The translations under genes and the position numbers were made by a program. A stretch of DNA of 64,000 nucleotides from the NCBI GenBank assembly GCA_037367405.1, contig JAZKJV010010530.1, positions 583,982 through 647,981 of the forward strand, given 5' to 3'. The notes beneath the pieces are model-generated. The model was not told where the DNA came from, searched no databases, and saw nothing but the letters and a program-made list of their open reading frames with translations. This stretch comes from Ottelia alismoides. Lineage: Eukaryota > Streptophyta > Magnoliopsida > Alismatales > Hydrocharitaceae. Below, one piece after another: positions 24,741 through 38,299 of this stretch (within the stretch, counting starts at the first letter, position 1; the number at the start of each line of letters is the position of its first letter).

Positions 24741-26050
24741 TGGATTAGGCACATGTCCAAATAGGGTATATCCAACATAATTTTTGTATTCGTGTTATTC
24801 TTTTCTCCTTTGTCCAATGTTAACACGACTCAAGCAAAAGCCTACTAAATTTAGGTACTTTTCCATCCTATTATTAGATACCACCTACTCTATTTCTCTT
24901 CCCAACCATCCAATTCAAAAAACCATGTAACCAATTTGAAAACCACGTCCTATTGTCCTACATAAACTTAATTTGCATATTCATTTCAAGCATATAAACT
25001 TTGGCTCACCATTATTTTATGGATTCGATTGATAGAGAACCAAAATCCATGTTATACATTATCGAATTATTTGATCTCACTAGAAGCTCTTTCAAGCTAT
25101 GGCTTATGGAAATGACAGATCAAAAGCGTTACATTCAAATCTCTCAGACAACCCTAAAGCAAGCATCATGTAGCTCAAATTTTAGAACTAGTTCACAGCG
25201 GCTTGAGTGCACTTTTATCTTGATCAAGCCTAGATCATATGTTGTGGAATAAACCATATATTTCAATCATTTATGTGAAAGTCAAATAAACAATGGAACT
25301 TCATCTCCATTAAGACTCGTTGTGATGACCACTAGGTCACCATTCATCGCACAACCATCCGAGAGAACCAAATGTAATAGATGAAATCACCACAAATCCA
25401 TCTCAAGTTTCATATTTGAAATCATGGTTTAAAAGAAAACTTGCATTTTTTAAAGTAATGGAAGCTAGATTCCTCTAGTCGCCTGGGTGCTTGAACTAAA
25501 ATGGAGGTTGGTTGGCGACCAAAAGCTTTTATAATCACACCTCCTTATCTTGAGAAAATTCTTACTCACATTCTATCTTGATAATTGATTTGAATTCTTT
25601 ATTGTAATTTTGTTAAACTTTTTTATGGACAACTTCTAATAATTTTTAAGTTGTATTTGATAAAAGAATCATTCATAACATGTTCTCTTGTCTTTGAAAA
25701 ATCATTGAATGACTAATGTTATGCCTAGTAATAAATTAATCTTATATTATTTTCATATCAACTGCCTTAAGAGCATATTGGATCCAATATTAGGGATAAT
25801 GGTCCCTCAATATAGTATAAAAATATCTTGAAAATTGAACGTCATCGATAATCAATGTGAACCCTTTTATATTAATCTCCTGAATATTTGGAACATGATT
25901 AGGTTAGCTGAATTGATATATAAAATGTTATCGAACTTCATTTTAAGCATAGTCACTAAAATACATCATGTTCATTTTCTCAAAATGGAAGAGCAATGTA
26001 CCCCACTCCTACCACTCTTATTTGTGTAGTATTATATTTTTATAGTAGAT
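24741..26050. other. unassigned stretch
   Basis: No LTR landmark and no recognised protein. A frame at 25001-25252 (83 codons) matches no family I know and its codon use is not distinctive. This may be host spacer or the worn interior of a transposon. Confidence 0.4.
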
Positions 26051-27080
26051 GATAAGAATGTGTTGTCGAAAACCACTCAAAAATATCTTAAATTATGTCT
26101 AAGAGTTCAATTGCTTATTTAACTTGGGCAAGTTCTAAGGTCTCAAGAGGTGAAATTGTGGGTTGTTCTATATCATATATTTTAGTGGTTAGGTTTTCTA
26201 AAATTAGTTTTTATTTTGTATTTTATATAGTTTTTATTTTTATGAAAAGAAAATGAATTAATGAATTATATGCAATGAATGTGAAAAATGTTTTTTGATT
26301 TGTAGGATGAAAATGCAATGAATTATAAAATGGAAGATATTGTATGACATATTTTTTGAAATAAATCAACTAGAATTTTAAAAAAATTGTAAATAAAAAA
26401 CGAGTGAGATAAAAATGCAATTTTGAGAAACCTTGAATTTATGTGTAATAATTTAAGTCAACCAAATCACTTCACAAAAATCCTCAAAAATTCTAGATGA
26501 TAGACTATGTAATAGTGCACACAAAATATTTTTTCTTCTCAAATTATGACAAAGCATTCCAATGAAAAATCCAAGTATGCAATTCATAAATTAATTAATC
26601 CCAAGCAAGCATTTCAATTCAATGGAATCAATGCCTAAAGTTTCCTTATTCAATTTCCTTTCTAGTAAGTATTTTGTGAATTTTTTTAAGATATAAATAA
26701 TTTAATATTGAATAAATATATTTAGAATATGTATTTCACTAAATAAGTTACATATAATTCAATAAGTGTCTAATAAATCCCTACAATATGTCCATAGATA
26801 GAAATTTAAATTGTCTACAAAAAGAAATCGAAATCTTAACTTTTCTAATTGTAGAATGCGAGGTATAAATCAATAGTTCCATGGTCATATATGTGATAAA
26901 GAGGACTAAATTGAAAAATCAGAACTTAGCTTCGCGGATGTGATTTTGCAATTAATAGAAAGTGGCAGAGCGTCCTTGAAACTTACCACAACGACAAGGT
27001 TATAAATGGGATTCTAAGAATTACAGGGATATCTTTGTAAATTCCCAAGACACGTGTATAAAGCATGTGACATGGGTACT
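26051..27080 (-). repeat. LTR fragment, 3' end
   Basis: On the minus strand 26110-26170 aligns with the block GTTGTTCCTTTACCTC, then GAGACTTGCCCAAGTAA of the LTR at 47845-47890. The following 900 bases are AT-rich, as expected. It is cut off at 27080, where a + LTR head begins. Confidence 0.5.
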
Positions 27081-30000
27081 TGATGAATGTGTGATTCATC
27101 ACTCTAAAAGTTTAAAATAGAGCTTCTTTCCCGAGTAATTAGCTACATCTCTCCATTTATTCTGCATTTTTACCATTCATGAACTTAGATATAATATCTG
27201 CATTTTAGCATGCATATTTACATTAAATAAAAAGCCAAATTCCCTTGTAAATACCAAATGTATATTACCATATTTTCCCCTACTTTTATTATTTTTACTA
27301 ACTCAAAACTGAATAAAATCAACTTTATAGTGTACATATTACTAAAACTAATAAATGAAAAATATCAAAAAATACTAACTTGTAACCTAATAAAACTCAA
27401 ACGCTAATTCAAGACTAAAAACCTTAAAACATGAATATATCTCTTATGCAGTCTCCTATGGACCATAAATACTTTTATATTAATGTATGTTCAATTACAT
27501 TTAAAACAAGACCAAATTCAAAGGAATCGAAGTTCATATCTGAAACTTGGATTTTGGGCACCTATTGTATATATTTTACATATTTACTAATTTGACCCTA
27601 TTATTTTATGTATAAAAATAATCCTTTTTTATTTATTTCTTTTGAATTTATTTTCTTTTATTATTATTTTAATGAACACGCAAAAATACAAATAAAAATT
27701 GAGCCAAATTTTTTTAAAAAAATATATCAACTTATGTCTCTAAATACAGTTTTTATATAAGATTCCTTTATTTTATTTCATTATTTTCTTATTTACTAAA
27801 AATCCAAAAAAATAATCAATGTTTAAATATTTATTTTATACTTTATTGGATTTTATTTTGATTTTTATCTTATTTAAAAATGTCAAAAAATTTCATAAAA
27901 CAAAAAATATGGTATTTTATAATTGTAGAGTACCACCAAAAATACTTATTATACATATGACTTTTTTGGGTTTGTGTCCTTAAAGAAATTTGAAGATCTT
28001 GTCAAGACGAACAACTTTCATATTTAGCACTTTTTCATTCGACTTCTTTTGTTATTTCTTTTTTATTTTTACTTGAATTTAATTTTTGAATTTTCTTTGA
28101 GAGACATGTGGCAACTCCTAGAACTATCACACGTCACCCCATTTTAAATTTTGTTTATTTTATTTTATTTATTTTTATTTACTTTATTTTTCGTTATATA
28201 TTTTCTTTCATTTATTTTTTATTTATTTTTAGTTACTCATTTATTTATTTATTTATTTATTATTTTAGTATTACTATTATTTATTTATTTCTATTTTACT
28301 TTATTTGTATATTAAATTTTTTAATTAATTAAGTATCTATTAATATTATTATATTTTTTTAAATTTTATTTTTAAATTTTTATCTCATGGCCATGTGGTA
28401 GCCCTAAGATTGGCCATGTGGCTCCCCTCTCGTTCTCTCCAAAACTACTCTGCATCCCCTCCCCACCTTTGAGTTGCGGCGGTACCACTGCCTTTATCAC
28501 AAGGCTACAATTGTAACATGCCCCTTTCCCTCTGCCTCTCTCGCTCACCCATTCCTTTCGCAACCACCTCCACCTGTGGCGATATGCAACCACCGTGTGT
28601 GCAATTGTTGCGCTCTCCCTACATATCTCCACGATCTCCCAACAGACCCGGTCACACATTGCCATTCCATTCTTCACCACCCGCTGCAAAACAATACTCG
28701 GCCATCTCTCCTTCACTACCCATAAAAGGGGTCTTTGTCGACCACAAGCATGATCATCCACCCAACGAGAATAGGGAGGTCCAAACCCTTGATCCCTTAG
28801 GTGACAGCTGAAGGTTATCCTAGGTTGAACGATGACAGCCTCCTCCATCCATGGTGAGATCTGAGGTGGTGCCCATGCCTCACTGCAGCTCCTATCCGAG
28901 AAGCTGTTAAGCCTCTCCAGTTTTTCACCGATGAGGATTGTGGCAACGACAAGAAACGAGCTCCTTCGAGCTCTCTAGACTCCTCGATGAACCCTCTTTT
29001 CTTCTTCCTCGATCCTTTCTCTTCAGTGTTCTTCTTTTCTCTTCTTCTTATGCCTGATCAAGTCCACCGCTCGCTACCTCAATCTCCCTTCATCGGCAAA
29101 TCGATCGCCTTAAGCCACCTACATACCATCGCACTAGCCCACCATACACCTTTTGCCCTACGATGACTTTGTGTCCCCAGTTGAGGGTCTGATCAAGCTT
29201 CAACGCACCTTCATCGACATGCCTCCAGAAGCCATCAATGTGGAGAACCTCTCTCACCATAGAATCCACTATCACCTTTGAGTGGCTAACACCCAAGTGG
29301 TGTTGCACCACCGCAACAGCCCACAGCCTCCACTCTGCCACTCACAGACACACCACTAGCTCTGCCCGCCAACGCGCTCCACCGATGGTCACCTATGCTG
29401 CCTCGAGCGCCCCTCGCTCGACCCCACCTCCTGGTCAGCATGCCTAACCATTCCAATCCCCCCTACACGTGCACGACACGTGGGGTGTGGGGGATATTTG
29501 TAGAGCGCCCATTAGACATTTAGCCATTCGCACTGAAGTCCCCACTCTCATTTTCATGTGCGTTGTGCATGGGGAGGGGGACATTTGCATGTTGAATCCC
29601 CCAGAGTTTCAGAAATCTCAAGACAGTCCTATAGAACAACTGCACGTGCACAACACATGCATGCAAGAGAAAATTACATAACAACCCTATGAGGTTTTGG
29701 TGGTTTCAATTAAGTCCTTGTCAGTATTTTTATTTGTTTACTTTTTTTATGTTTTTTATTTAGGCCATATCTGTGGATATTAATTTGAACACTCATTCTT
29801 ATTCAACTTTTTATTCAGGAAATAACACTGGGTACAACAACTTATTCTCTATCATGTAGAAATTTGATTGGATTTTTCTAGAATGTGGTTGATTTAAATT
29901 AATTATTTAAGTGGAAACTGCATATTTTGTCCACTACGTGATTTTTACTCCATATTAAATTGATCATTGCCCCGAAATTTCCCAAAAATTCATATTAGGT

Positions 30001-30640
30001 AGTTTAAGTGTATTTTACATTGTGTCAACAAACGCTTCATTTGCACGCATGTTGAGCCACAATAAATTAAATAGTGATTTGAGTAATTAATTTTTAATAA
30101 GTCGTAGATTAGTTGTTTTTTAGGATCTATTAATTTTCCTAGATATCTCTCAGATAGACTTATCTAAGATAATTTTACTTCCGAGAAATAAAATTGGTTG
30201 TCTTTTATTAAACTAATTTGCAAAAAATAACCCCTCATGCATCATTAATTCATAATAAATTCATTTTGCATCCAAATATTCCAAAAAATATAGTGCATTC
30301 ACTTCATCATACTTAATATTATGGCTTGGTTTTAGGATTTTTGAACTCCATTCAACTAAAACTTATGTTTTAGTCCCTAAACTTGGACGAAATTACACTT
30401 CATTTATTAATTGCATAAAAAATTTAAAAAATGTATCTCTGAAAACCTAGGTTCTAGACTGACTATTAATTGACTTACGAAGAGTGTGACCTCCCTGAGT
30501 TGACCTTGGCTTACCCATGTAAATCATTAATTTTACCGCTTGCTTTAAATGAAAAAATAGTTTAAGCAATTTTTTATTAATCTGGTTTTTCAGCCTACAA
30601 TGAACATTAAACATTAATTTCACTAATTAATGTAGGGTGA
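27081..30640 (+). repeat. Athila-type LTR (subfamily of 44751-51150)
   Basis: The head TGATGAATG, loop TGT, GATTCATCA is followed by CTCTAAAAG, shared with the head at 44751. The later landmarks GTGTACATATTACTAA, AAAACAAGACCAAATTCAA and CTTGGATTTTGGGCACC match 45000-45230. 28100-28370 is a TTTA-rich low-complexity tract. GC-rich core 28380-29480, then an AT-rich 3' part with TGAGTTGACCTTG near 30495. The end near 30640 is approximate. ORFs in the GC-rich core are chance. Confidence 0.65.
28240..28262. repeat. (TTTA)n simple repeat
   Basis: About five to six TTTA units inside a T-rich part of the LTR. Confidence 0.8.
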
Positions 30641-31600
30641 TTATGGGTTTGTTGGTACTTGAGATGAACAAGAAGAGCCCCTTTTTCTGGCATGATCTAG
30701 GAGCCAACAAAATGCCATGTGCCCCCTTGTGATGCTTTTTTTAGGACTGGATCTTGTGGATATAAGATCTCCATGCGTTTCATCTTTCCTCCATGAATGC
30801 AATTGAATTGGATGGCTTCATATGCACTTGGGATCAACAGTTGAGATCAAGGTGGGTTGTGATCTAAGAGTGACTATAGATTGGAGGTGTTTTCTCTATT
30901 GGCGCCAATGAATGGGTTACTCTGATGTTCTACCCTAGTGGTCATGGTTGTATAAACCTCACTATATATGCTTTGTGTGGTGTGGTGCACCTATTTTAGA
31001 CCTACAAAGAGAGGCATAGATAGAACCGGTAATTTTATAAAGGTAGGACCAAGTATACAATATATATGCTCAAAAATTTAAAAATAATTTTATTTTCAAA
31101 TAATATTTTTAAATGGAGTTCATATTTTTAAAATGAACACCTTTCTATTTTGATAAATTTACAATGCAAATCTAATATTAATGTTGGATTTTTAAATCGA
31201 TTACTATTTTCAATGTTGATTTTGAAAATTTAATAAATCTAATAATTTAAGCCTCTTTAAATTCATCCTAAAGGCTAAATTATCATGTGAAATTTTGAAA
31301 TAAAAATGTCCATGGTTAAAAGGAAATGATAACTTTTTTATTTACAAGATGTGCTAGAAAGAATTGGAGAGATAAAAAAACTTCAATGCAAGTTTATATT
31401 AAATTATACTTATAATTTTGATACTTTAGAAGTGATTCTATAAACTACATAAAAGAAATTAAAATGGTGGGAGGTAAGATTTGAACCATGGTATCCAAAG
31501 TAATAAACATGATATTTTACCACGAAATTTTTAAATGATCTTAGAACATTTATCTAAAAATACTATTTATTATACAATTAAGGAGGGGCAATAATAAAAA
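30641..31600. other. unassigned, AT-rich
   Basis: Between two LTRs in opposite orientation. It contains a tRNA-like relic at about 31465-31535 and otherwise nothing recognisable. Confidence 0.4.
31465..31535 (-). repeat. tRNA-like relic, possible SINE head
   Basis: On the minus strand GTGGTAAAATATC resembles a D-arm or A-box. About 35 bases later, CCATGGTTCAAATCTTACC resembles a T-arm or B-box (GGTTCAAAT). Arm pairing is poor, so this is not a working tRNA. A tRNA-derived SINE head is the likeliest reading. Confidence 0.3.
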
Positions 31601-33380
31601 ACATAATGTATTGCACAAGTGACATATAATAATCCAGAAGGGTTCATGTCCCCTCCATGGCATATAATAATTTCGCCTCGGAGTAGAGGGACCACTCGAA
31701 TCCTCAAGGACTTAGTTATGGCATTAATCTCATAATAAATGATGGGGGATGGAAGCTCCTATAGGGTGTGAATGGAGAAAGAGCAAGGTGCCCCGGTTGC
31801 ATTCTCGAATAAATGTGGGAGGCTGAGGGCATATAACATGAAGCGTTGGGAAGGAGATGGGGTAGTACATATCGTGGGGGGTTTGCGTTTACATTGGAAT
31901 TAACACGAAGAATATGAGGTATGGGGTGATAAGTTGTAGAGGAATATGATCGAGAAAATAGATAAGAATAAGAAGAATAAAGGGAGAAGGAAAAGAAGTG
32001 ATGTTAGAAAGTTTACCTGGAATTTTGCCTTTGGTCCAAGGAGTGGAGACTCGACTCTTGTGATCATTTGAGTCGTACAATGGGAGGGGATGATCTCAGC
32101 CATTCTTCTGAGAAGAGAAGAAGTAGAAGGGGACGATTGCCCTCTAGATCGCACTGGTGAAGAGGAGGCCGATGTCGGAGACTCAAGATTGTTGTCATCA
32201 ACCTTGGTGTCCCATCTCTCTCTCTCTCTTTCTCTCGATCAATTGATCAATACGAGTCAATGAAAGCAGCGGATGATCTTGCAACAATCTGGATGTGAGT
32301 TTATATAGGAGAAAGGAAAATCGATCATGTCTGATGATGGGTTTAGAATGATAGAGGGATATGGTATTCGGATTGTGATTGAATTAAGAAGAATTTATGA
32401 TATGGTGGTTGTCGAGATTGTTGTTTGAAGAAGGTCTGATGAGGATTTCAGTTGGATTTGCTTAGATATGGGTAGACGGGTATGGAAAATTAACATTAGA
32501 AGGAAGTTACTTTTGATTTTGAGATGGATTCAGATATTGAAGACCTTATGGTTAGATTTGATTGGGTTTTTTATGTCTTAGGGAATATTCATGTGCATGC
32601 AAAATTGGAAGGGGCGTTAGAAATATGGGTCTAATTTGATCGAAGAAGGTTGTGGTCATGGATCTCATATGGTATTTAAGTAATATGCATATTGAATCGG
32701 GAATGATTAGGACACGACTGACAAAATATTGAAGGAGATCGATCATAAGAATAGAAGTGGAGGAGTATGATTAAGATAAGAGAGAGCGAGTTGAGTGGAG
32801 GGTTCAACGAAAGGTAGCTCATATAATGTAGATGGCATTGAATAAAAAAGTATCAGCATGACTTTTGGAGATCTTAATGATATGTACAACTTTAGTGTTG
32901 AATCAAAAACCAAACTCAATCATTAATAAGAAATAAATATTTTTAGAGTATTTTATATCCATAAAATCATGATTTTGTATGTTTTGTATTTTATCTTTGG
33001 TTTCTGATAAATCATATATATGTATAATATTTTTCAAAATATTAGGTAATTTATTATTTGGAAATATGTTTTTTTTGTATTTTTATTGTTAAGAATAAAG
33101 TGGAATAAAATATTATACACAATAATATACAAATATCAGTTCATTATATGCAATGTCAGAATGCATCTTTTCTTGGTTTTATAGATTTTTCGATTTTTAT
33201 TCTTTTGTTATTAGTTATAATATACAATAAGGAAAATAAATGAAAAATAAAAAACTGAAAATAATTAATTAAGTACATAAAATAATAGGTACAAGTTACT
33301 CGAGTTTGTGCAATATAGAATTTGGTCTCAAAACCCAAATTTCACATATGAATTCAAATCGAATTTAATTATCTCAAAAT
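31601..33380 (-). repeat. Athila-type LTR fragment, 5' part
   Basis: On the minus strand CCTATATAAACTC (about 32300) is a TATA-box match. The block at 33305-33365, read on minus as GTGAAATTTGGGTTTTGAG, matches GTGAAAGTTGGATTTTGAG at 45209-45227. The head is lost at the junction with the copia LTR at about 33380. The GC-richer leader lies at 31640-32250, with a CT repeat at about 32217-32236. Confidence 0.55.
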
Positions 33381-34758
33381 CTTCTTTTCACATATCTAAA
33401 AAGAATGTGAATCGCATCGATATTATTCTGGATAACTGTGTATAATACTATCTAAGATAATGTTATCTATTATAATTAAATTTAAATTTAATCATCATAA
33501 GTTCTCCTCTTCCTCAAGTGATTCAAACATCACTTACATTCCAAATTCTCATATTTATCTCTTTAGGACCTTTCCTCAAACTCCTTTGAAGACAGTGTGC
33601 CTTCTCCACAGATACTTGGAGATAGGGTTAGGGTGATTGTACATCCATGTATAGTGACTTGGATAATGAGATACAATCTCATATCCATATCATTAAGACC
33701 TCTCAAAGACGTCTGATCATGTCAGACAAAGTACACAATCTTCTTATTATCTTTGTATCCAATTCAGATCAATATACAGTATCTGGACTAAGATTGGATA
33801 ACTAGTTCTATATAAGGAGTCACTAAAATCCAAACATGTTTCATCACACCCTCGGAATGGAAGCGTTATGGTATACAATCGTTCAAGATCACATCACCCT
33901 CGAGTATTCTTAATACTCGTACATCATGCATACCAGAATACTATGATTAAATACAAAGTTTTGATCCTATTTTGGGTTGTCTCTTCATGATTTTACTGAT
34001 AAGTTTCACATTCTATCATTGGGAATTAGTATCAATCATATGATTTCCAAAAAACATATATCATACCTTCAAATCCTATTTTATTTCTAAAATAAGATGA
34101 CCAACGTTGGAAATTTTTATCCCAATATCTCTTGAGTGAGCTCATGTCTTCTGATTCAATAGTGAACATGTATGATCCCTTAGAGAAATCGTATTACCCA
34201 TATGCCCTTGTATGCATACCAGCACATCGATTTATAGACCTTTATTTGGCCATAAACCTAATAATATATTAAATATATATACTCAAATATATAGTAATAC
34301 ATCTGTCTCCGACGAAAGAATGTGCGCATGCGTTGTGATAACATACGCTGTATGTCTTAGTTATCTCGATCTCTCTAAGTCAACTCTTCGACCTAATTTA
34401 CCTGGCACCTCTGAATCTCTATTCATATGTATAGGACCTTCATCAAGAGATCGGTTGAATTTCAACCTTTAGAGTAAGGATTGTCATCTCCTTCTCAGGC
34501 TGGAGATCCTTTCTTGATAATATTTTGACGATGCAGTTGAGTCCTCAATCTAACCCTTTAGATATTCGACCCTGCACCAGCCTCTATGATCCAACATTTG
34601 GATCAATAGTTGTATGGTATCAACATGGTCATGGCACATATCCCTAGTTGTACGAAGATAACTATTATGAAAATTATTTATTCTTCATTTCAAATTAAGG
34701 ACTAATTTGTAATAACTTTCAATGCATAATGGCTCGTTGTGGGCACTCGTGTCCAACG
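33381..34758 (-). repeat. 3' LTR of copia 1, truncated
   Basis: On minus it starts CGTTGGACACGAG at 34758 (canonical TGTTGG with T to C). It follows a TAGTGGGAGAT purine tract. 33381-33850 aligns with 41000-41470; landmarks are ATCCATGTATAG, AAGATTGGATAACTAGTTC and AATACTTGGAGAT (read on +). Its distal end is missing. Confidence 0.75.
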
Positions 34759-34775
34759 ATCTCCCACTAGCCCAA
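34759..34775 (-). promoter_or_regulatory. polypurine tract of copia 1
   Basis: The minus-strand TTGGGCTAGTGGGAGAT ends at the LTR start. The form GTGGGAGAT followed by TGTTGG is usual in plant copia elements. Confidence 0.7.
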
Positions 34776-34779
34776 AGAG

Positions 34780-36190
34780 CCATTAAAGGGCTAATCATAA
34801 GTTGTGTAGATATATAGCTCGATTGGTTGATTAGTCACTCTATTCTAGGAGACTATGCCAATTCCTTTTACTGACTTGCATATCCCATGGTGATAGTGCT
34901 CGCATCCAATGCGAATGGTGCATCCCATGCAATTGATACTCTATTTTTTTTTGAAGAAGTCACTGTTCCTTACACCACAACTTAGTAGCTAACATAACTA
35001 TTAAGAGATTTCCATCACCTTATACTTGGAGATCCCTATCTCCTTAAAATAAGACATAGGCTTAAGTCTTTTAAGATATTTGAAAAGTAGGAGATCAATA
35101 TCTCGATAGTCTTAAGTCTCCGAAGATGTTTTATTACTATAATCAAGGGTTTCATCTCCATAGTATGATTAGTAACAGTTTATTTCTCTTATTACATGAT
35201 AGATATATGGCTTTTGTATACATCATGGCATAAACTAGGGTTCATATAGTGGATGCACAAGGGCATGTAGGTATAGCATTTACATCCTTAACAATTTGAG
35301 GTGTTATCCTTTTAGATAGGTCAATATTATATCTTAAGGGAAAGAAGCCTCAGATATATGGCTTTTGTATACATCATGGCATAAACTAGGGTTCATATAG
35401 TGGTTGCATAAGGGCATCTAGGTATAGCATTTACATCCTTAATAATTTGAGGTGTTATCCTTTTAGATAGGTCAATATTATATCTTAAAGGAAAGAAGCC
35501 TTCCCTGGTGCTTCCCATGTAGAATTTGTCCAAGATGTACCATTTATGTGAAGGTCCAAATTCTCAATTTTATTTTCTTTTGAACAGATTCAAAACTAAG
35601 ATTCAAGAGGCAACCTTGAGATCTTTTATATCAAAGGTATGAGACAAATAGATTACAAGACACTTATCACCATCGTTATATCATTCCAAATGATTAGAAT
35701 TACATATAGATTTAGCACAATGAATACAATGCCACTCCCACTAAGCTTTATATGGTTCACCAGACTCTGGCTAAAATCATAAAATTTATAATTTCATTGA
35801 ATTCGGTGTTCTAATTTCAAGAAGCTTGTTTGAGCCCACAGATGGATTTTCTTAACTTGTGCACTTTGTATTCCTCAATTATGAAGCCCTAGGGATACTT
35901 CATATAAATATCCGTATTGAGTTATTCCTTGAGGAATACAATCTTGACTTCCATCTCTTAGATGTTTTAGTTAAGTTGTTTTACTATAGTTAGTAATATC
36001 TCGGAGTTTGCTTTAGACATCACTTCTAATGTCCATATATTCATGTCATAATCCTCATATGCTTCATCATATGCAATTGGGTTATTGTCAAACTCTTATG
36101 ATGCATGGTATCTATACCTTTTAGGTAGTCTAACCACCCTTGAACTCTTTCATGTTCTTCGAACATGTATGAGTGCTTCGTCTTCAATTA
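34780..36190 (-). pseudogene. copia reverse transcriptase / RNase H of copia 1
   Basis: Read on minus. SSRVVRLPKRYRYH at about 36140-36110 and AYDEAYED (about 36070) lead into RT. MEVKIVFLKE at 35960, then IYMKYP and YKVHKLRKSICGLKQAS near 35870-35820, are the classic copia RT blocks. LSKRITPQIIKDVNAIP, then CPYATTI and LVYAMMYTK (about 35480-35360), are the RT-RNase H connection, present twice because of the tandem duplication. The segment with the YMDD-type active site is not visible. There are many stops; the domain is dead. Confidence 0.75.
35201..35502. repeat. 151-bp tandem duplication inside copia 1
   Basis: Units at 35201-35351 and 35352-35502 begin AGATATATGGCTTTTGTATA. By eye they differ at only about five positions, far fewer than the decay of the surrounding element. 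Confidence 0.9.
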
Positions 36191-36479
36191 TCTTCTTTGT
36201 TGTTGGTTTAAGAACAACATTGTCCTGTATGGATTATATGAATTCCTTTATTTCATTTTTTATCTTGACTCTTAAGTAAGTCAATTTCTAATACATATCC
36301 TTATAGATGAAGTCTTTATGAGTCTCATGCTCATAAAGTAGGAACCCAATATTGTCCTTTACATATCCAATGAAGTAGCACTATTTAGTGCAAGATTATA
36401 ATATAATTGCATGGAATCTAGTTGAGGATATATGTTGCAGTCTCTATTACATATCCTTATAGACTAAGTGGTAATTGTG

Positions 36480-38290
36480 TTATGTATCATCATTGATCTA
36501 ATCATGTCCTACATGATTCTGTTATATCTCCTTACAACTCTACTGAGTTGAGGTATTCCTAGAGGAGTGAGATAGGAAAAATATCCCTTTCTCAATAAAG
36601 TATTACCTTGAATTCATTTGACATGTAATAATTAACTAGATCAAATCGAATTGTACACAGTGACGAGAGGGGGCTCATCCTCCCCATATTCCATGACTCT
36701 CTCCCCTTTAAGGAACGATCAACCTCTCCCATTTTACTCTCCCTAGATTTTAGGAGAGATTGGCCTCCCCATTATTTGCATGTTATTGTTTTCTATTCTA
36801 ATAATAAGAAAATAATTCATAAGTATATAACTCTTTCTTTCTCCCATGACATCTTTCCTTCATGCCTCCATATTTTTTAAGTTTGTGCATGAGAAGGGAG
36901 ACTCCATAACATTAGGTGCAACCAACAAATCTAGAGCTTAATTTATTTCAATTTTTTCATGATATTTGTGTATGAGTATATTCTATCTTGTTTATATCAA
37001 TATTATCAACGTTATTATTTTTTATCTTTTTATAGATAAATCAATTGTGAGTGATGTCAAACTCAATCATCATGTTGAATATTTCATTGAAAAAAAATAC
37101 ATGATAAGCATTGCAACCAACCCAAGTATATGATTTGATTGCAAAGGATACACACTACACAAAATTTGATCAATGCCAATGAATAATTTAGCAGTTATTA
37201 ACATATCATCCGTAACTAAATTTATAATACAAATATTTATTTGTTTCAAAACTATGTTTGATTCTTTTTATTCCAAGGGTTTTCATAACTTTTACTATAC
37301 CATGGTAATAAATCATATAATAACGATTTCCTGCTGATTTTTTCTTTATATCATTTCTGAATTAGCAATGATAAATGCATATTTTTAATGTAAATTCAAC
37401 AGATAAATCATAATAGTATGAGCCCTTAGCAACAAATACGATATTTATTGTGAATTTAAAAGATACTTTAATTTTATGATGAATAATATTTCTTGTTATA
37501 AATTTAACATCAGAGTAAATGACAATAAATATTCAACTTACTCGTTATCAAACGTTATTTCTCTTACTGTAGCACATGAATAAAGATATAAAAATTATGC
37601 ATATATTATGAAATATAATCATATGTTTGACAACCATCGTTAATTATAAATAAAAGAAATGATGCAAGTTTTAATTTAAAATTAATAAGTTTATAGATAA
37701 TTTATCACTCGAGTTTTTCTATCCATACTTTTTTAAATGATGCAATGTATGTCGATTTTTTGATATTTTCGGAGATGCTATGATATGAAGCCAAAATATT
37801 TTTTTACATTATTTTAAAAAATATCTATATAAAAAATATATCTCTATTGTATTTACATCCCCCAAAGCCCAAAATCCTGGCTTCATCCCTAATTGTATAC
37901 ATCTTTCTTCCAACTTTGGTTCTCAAACAGAATTGTGAATTCTTTGAACATTTCAAAGACATGTAAGAAAGAAATCCCATACCACGAATAATCATCAATT
38001 GATATCACATATTATTAATGTTCATTATGGTATGCAAGGTTCGTATAAATCAATACGTATGACGTCTTGAATACATTCGCATCTTAAACCATTCCTGGAG
38101 AAGGGTGCCCTGAACATTTTTAGTTTGAATACTGTATTCACAAGTAGGTAAGTTCTGAACTTTTAAACAATCCAAAGGTGTACATCTCACTGGTCTAATG
38201 ATCTTATCAATGGATACATTTTCAAGTCTCGATGCTAGATCATCGTCAAATGTTCTTTGTCATCCTCTTGATCTATGAAGCTTTAATTTC
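36480..38290 (-). pseudogene. copia integrase of copia 1, split by an insertion
   Basis: On minus: a pre-integrase zinc region with NLPTCEYS (about 38160-38130), the core IDDYSWYGISFLHVF then EMFKEFTILFENQ (38002-37915), and YFSYLTPLGIPQL then DMIRSM (about 36590-36490). The core's first catalytic Asp region matches IDDYSRYG-type copia integrases. The two parts are separated by the insertion at 36659-37890, which has a duplicated target. Stops confirm inactivity. Confidence 0.8.
36659..37890. mobile_element. hAT-like non-autonomous insertion
   Basis: 1,232 bp inserted in the copia integrase. It is flanked by AATTGTACAC (36649-36658) and AATTGTATAC (37891-37900); the inner 8 bp (TTGTACAC/TTGTATAC) fit a hAT target duplication. 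The ends are AGTGACGA and, read inward from the right, AGGGATGA, a weak inverted repeat of hAT style. Very AT-rich with no ORF. Confidence 0.65.
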
Positions 38291-38299
38291 CAATATTAG

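Noticed and set aside
28372..29681. Several ORFs of up to 158 codons
   Set aside because: LTR core at 27081-30640; the frames are not shared with sister LTRs.
30906..30925. TTGGCGCCAATG as a tRNA-Asp primer site
   Set aside because: Only the first seven bases agree and no LTR end abuts it.
37152..37560. CACTACACAAAA as a CACTA transposon end
   Set aside because: No matching opposite end or 3-bp duplication; it lies inside the hAT-like insertion.
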